Both the position numbers and the translations under genes were made by a program. A model generated the notes under the pieces. The model was not told where the DNA came from, made no database searches, and saw only the letters and a program-made list of their open reading frames with translations. A stretch of 8,505 nt of DNA from positions 1 to 8,505 of the forward strand of contig DHEX01000139.1 in NCBI GenBank assembly GCA_002400085.1, written 5' to 3'. Of this stretch, positions 1 to 5,602 are shown piece by piece. Source of the DNA: Clostridiaceae bacterium UBA4839. Lineage in GTDB: Bacteria > Bacillota > Clostridia > Clostridiales > Caloramatoraceae. Position 1 is the stretch's first letter, and each line of letters opens with the position of its first letter.

Positions 1-206
1 CTTGCATTACTTTTAAGCTGTGCAATTGATGTGGCAATAAAGCCTATTATTATCAGCGGTACTGCAAAGAAAATTATCTGTCCGAGCACATATTTAATCG
101 TATTGATTACATTTATTACAGGCTCAGAAGCAAAAAGACCAATTACAAGACCTAAGGCTATTGCAACAAATAACTTAAATATTAGGCTTTTAGAAAACTT
201 TTTCAT
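1..206 (-). CDS. Dicarboxylate/amino acid:cation symporter (DAACS family), N-terminal part only
   Basis: The first 68 codons are present; the rest lies beyond the left edge. The start is ATG at 206–204, chosen because an AGGAGGT ribosome binding site (217–223) sits 10 nt upstream. The peptide starts MKKFSKSLIFKLFVAIALG, a short basic stretch followed by a first hydrophobic segment (about residues 9–26). A second hydrophobic segment (about 40–60) contains GQIIFFAVPLIIIGFIA, followed by SIAQLKSNA. That pattern is typical of DAACS symporters (GltP/DctA/SstT type), which import C4-dicarboxylates, glutamate/aspartate or related solutes with Na+ or H+ across the cytoplasmic membrane. The substrate cannot be told from this fragment, since the binding residues lie in the missing C-terminal half. 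The family call is fairly sure. Upstream regulatory candidates are listed separately. Confidence 0.8.
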   Translation of the reverse strand, partial: MKKFSKSLIFKLFVAIALGLVIGLFASEPVINVINTIKYVLGQIIFFAVPLIIIGFIATSIAQLKSNA

Positions 207-352
207 TTGAGTAAGAACCTCCTAAAATCATTTTTGTATATCTATAATATTTAGTTTTAAGAACGCTTTTGCTTGGTTTATATCTTTTTCACTTACATCT
301 TTGAAAATTTTAAGCCCTAAGTCTGAATTACCGTATATAATAAAAAAGCAAT

Positions 353-369
353 TGCAAATGGGATACCCC
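353..369 (-). promoter_or_regulatory. Candidate sigma-54 (-24/-12) promoter for the symporter gene
   Basis: Read on the minus strand, positions 369–353 give GGGGTATCCCATTTGCA. The invariant GG and GC dinucleotides are separated by exactly 10 nt, as in sigma-54 promoters (consensus TGGCAC-N5-TTGCW). The -12 part, TTTGCA, is a full match; the -24 part, GGGTAT, matches only at GG and A. The predicted transcription start is near 342, leaving a leader of about 136 nt before the symporter ATG. A competing sigma-A option (TATACA at 240–235 with a weak -35) lies just before the ribosome binding site. The sigma-54 reading is inference, helped by the palindrome and the Fis-like HTH remnant upstream. 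Confidence 0.35.
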
Positions 370-418
370 TTTTTAAAGGCATGAGTACTCTTTATTGCTT
401 TTATAAGAAAAATTAAAT

Positions 419-454
419 TAAGATTTCCAAGAATGAAGTTTTTTGGAAATCTTA
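419..454. promoter_or_regulatory. Perfect 12-bp inverted repeat, possible upstream activator site
   Basis: The arms are TAAGATTTCCAA (419–430) and TTGGAAATCTTA (443–454), perfectly complementary with a 12-nt spacer. The centre is about 95 bp upstream of the start predicted from the -24/-12 motif, a usual distance for the enhancer sites of sigma-54 activators. There is no U-tract at the right place for a terminator. The repeat lies inside a doubtful short ORF. What is seen is the palindrome; its role as an activator site is inferred. Confidence 0.45.
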
Positions 455-519
455 TCTGTTTGTCTATTCTCCTATACAAAATTGTAAGACTTATTCCAAG
501 TTTATTTGCAACATTTTTC

Positions 520-545
520 ATCATGAAACAGTATCATGAAGCAGT
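520..545. repeat. 13-bp tandem duplication
   Basis: ATCATGAAACAGT (520–532) is followed immediately by ATCATGAAGCAGT (533–545), 12 of 13 identical. It lies exactly over the start of the HTH remnant on the minus strand. Thirteen is not a multiple of three, so the duplication would shift any reading frame crossing it. Confidence 0.7.
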
Positions 546-705
546 GTAAATATTACTTCTTTCTTACTTTATGCAGGATTAAATGCAAATATTGGACTAG
601 ATTTATAAATACTTTAAATAATGCATAAATATATACAATGTTACCAAAATTGACATTCTTTTCACTTATTATAATAATATTATTATTTAATTTTGTCAAC
701 CGAGT
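525..705. other. AT-rich non-coding stretch
   Basis: Apart from the tandem duplication at its left edge, I see no gene, RNA or convincing promoter here. All three minus-strand frames leading into the HTH remnant are broken by stops, so no activator body can be recovered. A very A/T-rich tract (about 670–692) precedes the inverted-repeat element. Confidence 0.5.
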
Positions 706-800
706 CTTTGACACTTGTCCAGTCAAAAAAAATATTAAAGCCTAAAAACCCTTTATTATCAACAGGTTTTTAGGCTTTTTGTTTCTCACAAGTGTCAAAG
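706..800. repeat. 95-bp nested inverted-repeat element (MITE-like)
   Basis: The outer arms CTTTGACACTTGT (706–718) and ACAAGTGTCAAAG (788–800) are perfectly complementary over 13 bp, and between them sits a separate perfect 14-bp hairpin (737–778). The two-level symmetry and defined ends resemble a miniature inverted-repeat element. No open reading frame is inside. An alternative is a purely transcriptional structure. Whether copies exist elsewhere in the genome cannot be seen here. Confidence 0.5.
737..778 (-). terminator. Rho-independent terminator, probably bidirectional
   Basis: AAAGCCTAAAAACC (737–750) pairs perfectly with GGTTTTTAGGCTTT (765–778), a 14-bp stem with a 14-nt loop. On the minus strand the stem is followed by AATATTTTTTTTGACT (736–721), a good U-rich tail. 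It lies about 115 bp past the HutD/DUF2087 stop and would end that transcript. On the plus strand the tail TTTTTGTTT also qualifies, but no plus-strand gene precedes it. Confidence 0.8.
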
Positions 801-891
801 ATGAGATAGCATATTTGCAATGAGTTTTAGAATTGTTAGATTTTTTTATTTAAGAACTCTTTCATTTAAATAAAAATTCATATGCAGCTTT

Positions 892-1776
892 TTATTCAAC
901 CCAGTATTCACTTCCATCATTCTTTCTATCCATAAATCCATAATCAATAAGGCATCTTCTTATCATTACATAATCTGAATAAACGTTTTTTAAAATATTA
1001 TTTACTTCCTTTTCATTATATATCTTCCCATATTCAAATCGTTTAATTATATTTTTAAGTACAACAAGCTTTCTTTTCTCCTTAACAGGAAATGTACTTA
1101 ATGGTCCATCTATTCCTTCCTTAAAGTATTTGTTTAGTATTTCTTCCTCTTCTTTTTCAGTTATTGCATATCTGTCATCTATCACAGCTTTTATAATATT
1201 TATTTCTTTGTCTTCCTTGTTTAAGATATAAAATTCTTCTTTGTCTTTTGACATCTCTATATAAAATAAATCACCCTTTTGAATTTCAAATTGTTTATTC
1301 TTAAACTTAACCTCGATATCTCCGTTAACAGCATAAAATACATCTGTAGTTGAATAAACCTTACTATCTTCATTGGTAATCTTAATTTGACTTTTGGGGT
1401 CAAGCACAAGGGCTTCTAATTTCCCTGTATGCCCCTTTTTCATCATAAGATTAAAATCTGTGCACTTCCCAAAGCTTTTTGTTGTTATGTCTCCCATAAA
1501 GCTGTCCTGCTGAAAGGGTTCCAATGATATTTTTTCCTTTCCTTCATGCTCAAGAAATAATTTGCCATCGATAACCATAATAATTCTTGAAATACCTGGC
1601 AAATGAGTAAATGTAGATTCCTCTGCTTCAACTTTTGCAGAACTTATTCTCCATTTAAAATTTCTTTCATCATATTGTGCTTCTTTAGGATATATCAAAA
1701 GCTGTGTAGTAGTGCCCCCAGACCAGCTGCTTGTCTTAAATTCTTCTTTTTTCACAATCTCAATTTTGCTTTCCAT
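892..1776 (-). CDS. HutD/Ves-family cupin protein fused to a C-terminal DUF2087 domain
   Basis: 294 residues, two parts. Residues 1 to about 195 match the HutD/Ves family, a double beta-barrel cupin fold: WSGGTTTQLLIYP (18–30), FKWRISSAKVE (40–50), FTHLPGISRIIMVIDG (56–71) and FMGDITTKSFGKCTDFNLM (93–111) are its usual landmarks. HutD is linked to histidine-utilisation operons in proteobacteria, but its biochemical role is unsettled. After an acidic linker (about 205–216), residues 222–294 look like DUF2087: DGPLSTFPVKEKRKL (223–237), a charged helix, then RRCLIDYGFMDR and a final YW. DUF2087 is often joined to transcription regulators. HutD alone is about 190 residues, so this is a fusion. 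The ATG lies inside the end of the upstream flavin reductase gene (17-bp overlap) with no strong ribosome binding site, suggesting translational coupling. No hut genes are nearby. Domain calls are good; function is open. Confidence 0.8.
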   Translation of the reverse strand: MESKIEIVKKEEFKTSSWSGGTTTQLLIYPKEAQYDERNFKWRISSAKVEAEESTFTHLPGISRIIMVIDGKLFLEHEGKEKISLEPFQQDSFMGDITTKSFGKCTDFNLMMKKGHTGKLEALVLDPKSQIKITNEDSKVYSTTDVFYAVNGDIEVKFKNKQFEIQKGDLFYIEMSKDKEEFYILNKEDKEINIIKAVIDDRYAITEKEEEEILNKYFKEGIDGPLSTFPVKEKRKLVVLKNIIKRFEYGKIYNEKEVNNILKNVYSDYVMIRRCLIDYGFMDRKNDGSEYWVE

Positions 1777-2269
1777 AGCAATTTACTATTTTGCCATAAT
1801 ATAGGGTATGGCAATCTCCTTCCTTATACCATTTGTTTTTTAACTCACCATCCAAAAGCTGTAAATCCATAATATGTTTATAAACTATTTTGCACTCATA
1901 AAACATTTGGCAGCCCTCTATAACTGGAGATTTTACATTATTGCTTTCTATCATTTTTAAATTACATTCCTTAAACTTATCACAGTCCTTTCCTGATTTG
2001 CTTCCACATAACCCTAAAGCTTTGTTCATTTTATTATCAAAAGGAATAGATACAGTAAAGTCCTGTGCATTTTCCAATAACTTATGAGTATATCTGCTTT
2101 CCCTAACTAGTACTGTAAATATAGGTCTTCCCCATTCATATCCTATGCTTCCCCAGCCTATTGTCATCGTATTTACTTTTCCATCATTGTCTTTGACAGT
2201 TAAAAAAGCACCTCCTTTTTCAATATTTTTTAAAGAGTCCGCTAAATTTAAAGTATAATCAAAACCCAT
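1760..2269 (-). CDS. Flavin reductase-like FMN-binding protein
   Basis: 169 residues of the flavin reductase-like family (FMN-binding split barrel, also called flavoredoxin-like), cytoplasmic. Numbered from the chosen start, NTMTIGWGS (33–41) and RPIFTVLVRESRYT (48–61) are the usual FMN phosphate/isoalloxazine-contacting segments; FTVSIP (71–76) and GSKSGKDCDKF (89–99) are also family-like. Such proteins bind FMN and reduce it with NAD(P)H or pass electrons to a partner; the partner is not evident. Start choice: an ATG at 2284 would give five extra residues but has no ribosome binding site, whereas ATG 2269 has GGAGG at 2278–2282 with an 8-nt gap. The 3' end overlaps the HutD/DUF2087 gene by 17 bp, so the two probably form one operon. 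The family call is firm; the physiological role is not. Confidence 0.85.
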   Translation of the reverse strand: MGFDYTLNLADSLKNIEKGGAFLTVKDNDGKVNTMTIGWGSIGYEWGRPIFTVLVRESRYTHKLLENAQDFTVSIPFDNKMNKALGLCGSKSGKDCDKFKECNLKMIESNNVKSPVIEGCQMFYECKIVYKHIMDLQLLDGELKNKWYKEGDCHTLYYGKIVNCYGKQN

Positions 2270-2299
2270 GTTACCATCCTCCATATATTACTTTTATTC

Positions 2300-2305
2300 A
2301 TTATA
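2300..2305 (-). promoter_or_regulatory. -10 element of the flavin reductase/HutD operon
   Basis: On the minus strand this reads TATAAT, a perfect sigma-A -10, about 20 bp upstream of the GGAGG site. The -35 is poor (TTAGGA with a 16-bp spacer), so strength or activator dependence is uncertain. The transcription start would be near 2293. Confidence 0.5.
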
Positions 2306-2386
2306 GCTTTATTTTAACATATCCTAATCTTATTTTAAAAAGTCCACAAAATTTTTACGTAATTTAGATGAGTTTAAGTGAGTTTA

Positions 2387-2474
2387 GGTACATATAACAT
2401 TAATTGTCTCCACAAATTATAAATTCAATGGTTGTCCAAAATTTATCCATGATAAACGGTTGTTAACTGTCACC
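2387..2474. repeat. Intergenic repeat family, copy 1
   Basis: The copy opens with GGTACATATAAC (2387–2398), then TTAATTGTCTCC, carries the core CAATGGTTGTCCAAAAT (2426–2442), and closes with GTTGTTAACTGTCACC. The ends are an imperfect terminal inverted repeat (GGTACA/TGTCACC here, GGGACA/TGTCCC in copy 3). It contains no coding sequence and lies between divergent genes, so it does not act as a terminator for either. Confidence 0.75.
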
Positions 2475-2557
2475 CATAATCCCTTAATTGTCTCCGCAAA
2501 TTATAAATTCAATGGTTGTCCAAAATTTGCCCATTATAAATAGTTGTTAACTGTCCC
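2475..2557. repeat. Intergenic repeat family, copy 2
   Basis: Directly follows copy 1 and is very similar to it from TTAATTGTCTCC (2484–2495) through the core CAATGGTTGTCCAAAAT (2510–2526) to GTTGTTAACTGTCCC (2543–2557). The left end is degenerate: CATAATCCC replaces CATATAACA. Core-to-core distance from copy 1 is 84 bp. Confidence 0.75.
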
Positions 2558-2586
2558 TCATAAACTCATAAATCTGGTAAAACCTA

Positions 2587-2671
2587 GGGACATATAACGA
2601 TAATTGTGCTTATGGATTATGAACAATGGTTGTCCAAAATGCAGTGATAACAAATAGTTGTTAACTGTCCC
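2587..2671. repeat. Intergenic repeat family, copy 3 (best-preserved ends)
   Basis: This 85-bp copy starts GGGACATATAACGATAATTGT (2587–2607) and ends with GTTAACTGTCCC. Its first 21 bases match the reverse complement of its last 22 at about 16 positions, so it has real, imperfect terminal inverted repeats. The core ACAATGGTTGTCCAAAAT (2623–2640) is shared with copies 1 and 2; the stretch just before it differs. It could be a MITE or a folded DNA/RNA element. Confidence 0.7.
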
Positions 2672-2915
2672 CAAATCTGTTACACTAAATCTGTTAATAA
2701 TTTAGAAACAATTTCTTCACCTAGCGAACACATAAATGCAGTAAAATGTAAATAAAATGTCGTATATTATTGTTTTTGCAATTTTGAATAATGTTTATTT
2801 TTTTTGTTATGGTTATCCAGTGGGTGTAGAAGCCTTTACCATCACCTAAATGAGGATGGGGATATTATATGATAGCCATCGAATAAAATACTTGAAATTA
2901 AGGGGGTACTTTGGT
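2672..2915 (+). other. Non-coding leader region of the acyltransferase operon
   Basis: No gene is seen. A 10-bp direct repeat AAATCTGTTA occurs at 2673–2682 and 2687–2696. The only promoter-like pair I can point to is weak: TTGAAT (2784–2789) and TATGGT (2808–2813), 18 bp apart. Just downstream, ATGGT (2809–2813) can pair with ACCAT (2838–2842), a small hairpin with no recognisable riboswitch core. An in-frame ATG at 2850 opens into the acyltransferase frame but is not the preferred start. Confidence 0.35.
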
Positions 2916-4403
2916 TTGTCGTTTACTTCAATGGAATTTATGATCTTTTTCCCGATTGTTTCCATTTTATATTATTTAATACCTCATAAGAGGCGATGGA
3001 TATGGCTTCTTATTGCAAGTTACTATTTTTATATGAGCTGGAATCCTAAGTATGCTATTTTAATGGGCACATCAACAATAATTACTTATTTGAGTGGTTT
3101 ATTAATTGAAAAAGCAGATAAAATAAGTGATAAAAAGCAAGCAGTGCGTTTAAAAAAATGGTGGGTTTTTTTAAGCTTTTTTAGTAATTTAGCTATTTTA
3201 TTTTTGTTTAAATACTATAATTTTTTTGGTAATGTTTTTACAAGAATATTTTCTTACTTTCATGTTACCATACATGTGCCATCTTTAGATTTGTTGCTGC
3301 CAGTTGGAATTTCATTTTATACATTTCAAGCTCTCAGCTACACTGTAGATGTTTATCGAAAAGATATTAAAGCTGAAAAAAATTTAGGAAAGTATGCACT
3401 ATTTGTATCATTTTTTCCTCAATTAGTTGCTGGTCCTATAGAAAAATCAAAAGATTTACTATATCAATTTGATGAAGAGCATTTCTTTGACTATAATAAG
3501 GTGAAAAACGGACTACTCCTTATGTTGTGGGGACTATTTCAAAAAATGGTGGTTTCAGATAGATTAGCCAAAGTGGTAGATACCGTATATAATGCACCTA
3601 ATAAATATAAAGGATTTGCAATAGTTATAGCCACAATTTTGTTTGCTTTTCAAATATACTGTGATTTTTCTGCTTACTCAGATATAGCAAGAGGGGCAGC
3701 AGAAGTTATGGGATTTAGGCTGTCCAAAAATTTTGATGCTCCTTATTTATCAAAATCCACAAAAGAATTTTGGAGACGCTGGCATATTACACTTGGAGCA
3801 TGGTTTAAGGATTATTTATACATCCCATTAGGTGGCAACAGATGCAGCAAACCAAGATATTATTTTAATACTATGGTTGTATTTATAGTAAGTGGTTTAT
3901 GGCATGGCGCTGCTGCTAATTTTGTAATTTGGGGAACATTACATGGAATATACCGAGTAACAGGAGAAATGCTAAAACCAGTTAAAAAATCAGTAATTAA
4001 AAAACTTAAAATTAATATAAACACATTTAGTCATAAGTTATTTCAAGTGCTTATAACCTTTATACTGGTTGATTTTGCATGGATATTTTTCAGGGCTAAT
4101 TCATTTACTGATGCTACAACATTAATTAAAAATATGTTTTATTTTAACCCATGGATATTTACTGATGGCACTATTTATAAATTAGGGTTAAGTCATAAGG
4201 AATTCTTCATAGCAATGCTAGGCTTATTTATAGTTATGCTGAAAGATATATTGGGAAGAAGAATAAATTTCCGTATTGCATTTTCCAAACAAAGTATAGT
4301 TTTTAGATGGTTTGTATATTTTAGCGCTATAGTATTTATAATGATATTTGGTATATATGGGCATGGGTATGAGGCTAAACAGTTTATTTATTTTCAATTT
4401 TAG
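2916..4403 (+). CDS. MBOAT-family membrane O-acyltransferase (AlgI/DltB-like)
   Basis: 495 residues from a TTG start with AGGGGG at 2901–2906, 9 nt upstream. The protein then begins (M)SFTSMEFMIFFPIV, where AlgI-like proteins normally begin; an upstream ATG at 2850 would add 22 polar residues and has no ribosome binding site. It is a polytopic membrane protein with about ten or more hydrophobic segments. Family landmarks: LIPHKRRWIWLLIASYYFYM near residues 21–40, SFFPQLVAGPIEKS (165–178), WRRWHITLGAWFKDYLYIP (286–304) and GLWHGA (327–332), with His290 and His330 at the two conserved catalytic-site histidines, and the usual FIYFQF end. Such enzymes pass an acyl group, usually acetyl, through the membrane to an extracellular polymer. 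The next gene, 17 bp downstream, encodes the usual SGNH partner. No dltA/dltC or polysaccharide synthesis genes are visible, so the acceptor is unknown. Confidence 0.9.
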   Translation: MSFTSMEFMIFFPIVSILYYLIPHKRRWIWLLIASYYFYMSWNPKYAILMGTSTIITYLSGLLIEKADKISDKKQAVRLKKWWVFLSFFSNLAILFLFKYYNFFGNVFTRIFSYFHVTIHVPSLDLLLPVGISFYTFQALSYTVDVYRKDIKAEKNLGKYALFVSFFPQLVAGPIEKSKDLLYQFDEEHFFDYNKVKNGLLLMLWGLFQKMVVSDRLAKVVDTVYNAPNKYKGFAIVIATILFAFQIYCDFSAYSDIARGAAEVMGFRLSKNFDAPYLSKSTKEFWRRWHITLGAWFKDYLYIPLGGNRCSKPRYYFNTMVVFIVSGLWHGAAANFVIWGTLHGIYRVTGEMLKPVKKSVIKKLKININTFSHKLFQVLITFILVDFAWIFFRANSFTDATTLIKNMFYFNPWIFTDGTIYKLGLSHKEFFIAMLGLFIVMLKDILGRRINFRIAFSKQSIVFRWFVYFSAIVFIMIFGIYGHGYEAKQFIYFQF

Positions 4404-4420
4404 ATTAGGGGGAAATATCT

Positions 4421-5449
4421 ATGACTAAAAAGATAGTACAAAAGGTTGTAATTTTTATTATTATTTTGATTTCCATAGTTTCACTGCTTAACCCTATATT
4501 TATTGTAAAAACAGATCATCGTGGGAAATTAATTGAAGGATTATATAATCATACAGGAGATGCCTATGATGTTATTTTAATGGGTTCAAGCCATATGAAC
4601 GGCGGTATTGATCCCAATGTACTTTGGCATCAATATGGTATAACCAGCTTTAACTATGCAACAGCCGGACAACCTATAGATGTTACTTATTATTTGCTAA
4701 AGGAAGTTTTAAAGAAGCACAAAAATCCTATTGTGGTAGTTGATGTATACTACTTGTGTTTAACAAATAAATATGGAGAGGAAGGATATATTAGATATGT
4801 CATTGACAGCATGAAACCTTCTATTAATAAACTCAATGCCATTATGAATTGTACACCGTTTATGGACCTGCCATATTATTTGTTTCCTATTTTAAAATAT
4901 CACAATAGATGGCCAGAATTAACAAAAAATGATTTTCGCTATGATAGCGCCTATAAATATTATGCAAAGGGGTTTGAGGCTGGTACTAATAAATATGGGA
5001 AAGATAATATAAGCGATCTTACCGCAACAGGAACAGCTGAGCTTCCACCTAAATCACTAGAATATCTAAATAAATTCATTGAATTGTCCAAAAAGGAAGG
5101 CTTTAAGCTAATATTTACTAATATGCCTAATGATTTTAACAGTATTGCTGGTAAAGATGGCTGGGTCAAAGATCCTGCCAAAATGTTAAATCAAGTAGCA
5201 GAGATTGCAAAGGCAAATAATATTCCATTTATTGATTATGGCAGCAAAATGGATGAAATAGGTTTTAACTTTAAAGAGGATATGAACAATTCAGGACATG
5301 TAAATATTTGGGGTGCTAATAAGGTTACTAATGATCTTGGAAAGTTTCTGAAAGAAAATTATAATTTAGTAGACCATAGAAATGATCCTAAATATGCACA
5401 ATGGAACTCAGATTATATGCGCTCACAAATAGCTTCTCTTTCTAAGTAA
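4421..5449 (+). CDS. Membrane-anchored SGNH/DltD-like protein, partner of the MBOAT acyltransferase
   Basis: 342 residues, ATG preceded by AGGGGGA (4407–4413) with an 8-nt gap. Residues about 8–30 are a hydrophobic signal-anchor after a KK-rich start, so most of the protein should lie outside the membrane. The nucleophile motif is in VILMGSSHMNGGIDP (51–65; Ser57 is the likely nucleophile), FNYATAGQP (77–85) follows as the usual glycine block, IVVVDVYYL (104–112) is a core strand, and SGHVNIWGA (291–299) supplies the catalytic His293. The acid expected three residues before that histidine is Asn290 here. In AlgI/AlgX- and DltB/DltD-type systems such proteins take the acyl group from the MBOAT partner and move it to, or help move it to, the polymer. 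Position, spacing and shared terminator support a two-gene operon. Confidence 0.8.
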   Translation: MTKKIVQKVVIFIIILISIVSLLNPIFIVKTDHRGKLIEGLYNHTGDAYDVILMGSSHMNGGIDPNVLWHQYGITSFNYATAGQPIDVTYYLLKEVLKKHKNPIVVVDVYYLCLTNKYGEEGYIRYVIDSMKPSINKLNAIMNCTPFMDLPYYLFPILKYHNRWPELTKNDFRYDSAYKYYAKGFEAGTNKYGKDNISDLTATGTAELPPKSLEYLNKFIELSKKEGFKLIFTNMPNDFNSIAGKDGWVKDPAKMLNQVAEIAKANNIPFIDYGSKMDEIGFNFKEDMNNSGHVNIWGANKVTNDLGKFLKENYNLVDHRNDPKYAQWNSDYMRSQIASLSK

Positions 5450-5465
5450 ACTTGCAGAGCATCAA

Positions 5466-5502
5466 AGCTTCGGTGGAAGTCATCCACCGAAGCTATTTTT
5501 TA
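5466..5502 (+). terminator. Strong Rho-independent terminator of the acyltransferase operon
   Basis: AGCTTCGGTGGA (5466–5477) pairs perfectly with TCCACCGAAGCT (5483–5494), a 12-bp GC-rich stem with a 5-nt loop, followed by ATTTTTTA. It starts 17 bp after the SGNH stop. On the opposite strand the tail is TTTGATG, so it is a poor terminator for the convergent gene. Confidence 0.93.
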
Positions 5503-5504
5503 TC

Positions 5505-5564
5505 TTATAAATTTAATGCTTGTCCAACTACATAGGAAGGTCAACAGTTGTTTACTGTACCCCC
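5505..5564. repeat. Intergenic repeat family, partial diverged copy 4
   Basis: TTATAAATTTAATGCTTGTCC (5505–5525) corresponds to TTATAAATTCAATGGTTGTCC in copy 2, and AACAGTTGTTTACTGTACCCC (5543–5563) to the AGTTGTTAACTGTCCCC end seen in copy 3. The middle is diverged and the left GGGACATATAAC end is absent; the terminator hairpin lies there instead. It sits between two converging genes. Confidence 0.55.
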
Positions 5565-5602
5565 TGTTTGTTTAGTTAAACCACAAAATAACATGACCTT
5601 TG

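Larger units (their letters stand above)
228..524 (-). pseudogene. Possible remnant of a Fis-like HTH regulator (98-codon ORF, doubtful)
   Basis: Residues 5–22 read VANKLGISLTILYRRIDK, a clear Fis-type helix-turn-helix of the kind found at the extreme C-terminus of sigma-54-dependent activators. Here it is at the N-terminus, with no AAA+ domain before it; upstream in the same frame there is a stop within a few codons. No ribosome binding site precedes the paired ATGs at 524/521. The remaining 75 or so residues resemble nothing I know, are lysine-, isoleucine- and phenylalanine-rich, and overlap the palindrome and the candidate sigma-54 promoter, so they may be fortuitous reading frame. The stop (228–230) is 4 bp from the symporter's ribosome binding site. 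Most likely a decayed activator end; a small real regulator is possible but less so. Confidence 0.3.

Noticed and set aside
1603..1872. 89-codon plus-strand ORF
   Set aside because: It runs antisense to the HutD/DUF2087 and flavin reductase genes, lacks a ribosome binding site and has no family resemblance; it is a shadow frame.
2387..2671. CRISPR-like array
   Set aside because: Only three units, 83–88 bp each, with similarity running through most of the unit and unequal spacing (84 and 114 bp); there are no short identical repeats with unique spacers and no cas genes.
2820..2890. Riboswitch or leader peptide ahead of the acyltransferase gene
   Set aside because: Only a 5-bp stem and a five-codon ORF (ATG 2870) are present; no known riboswitch core or conserved motif could be recognised.
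4960..5181. 73-codon minus-strand ORF
   Set aside because: It lies wholly within the SGNH gene on the opposite strand and has no supporting signal.
5466..5502. Bidirectional terminator serving the 418-residue protein gene too
   Set aside because: On the minus strand the stem is followed by TTTGATG, too short a U-tract, and the hairpin is over 100 bp beyond that gene's stop.
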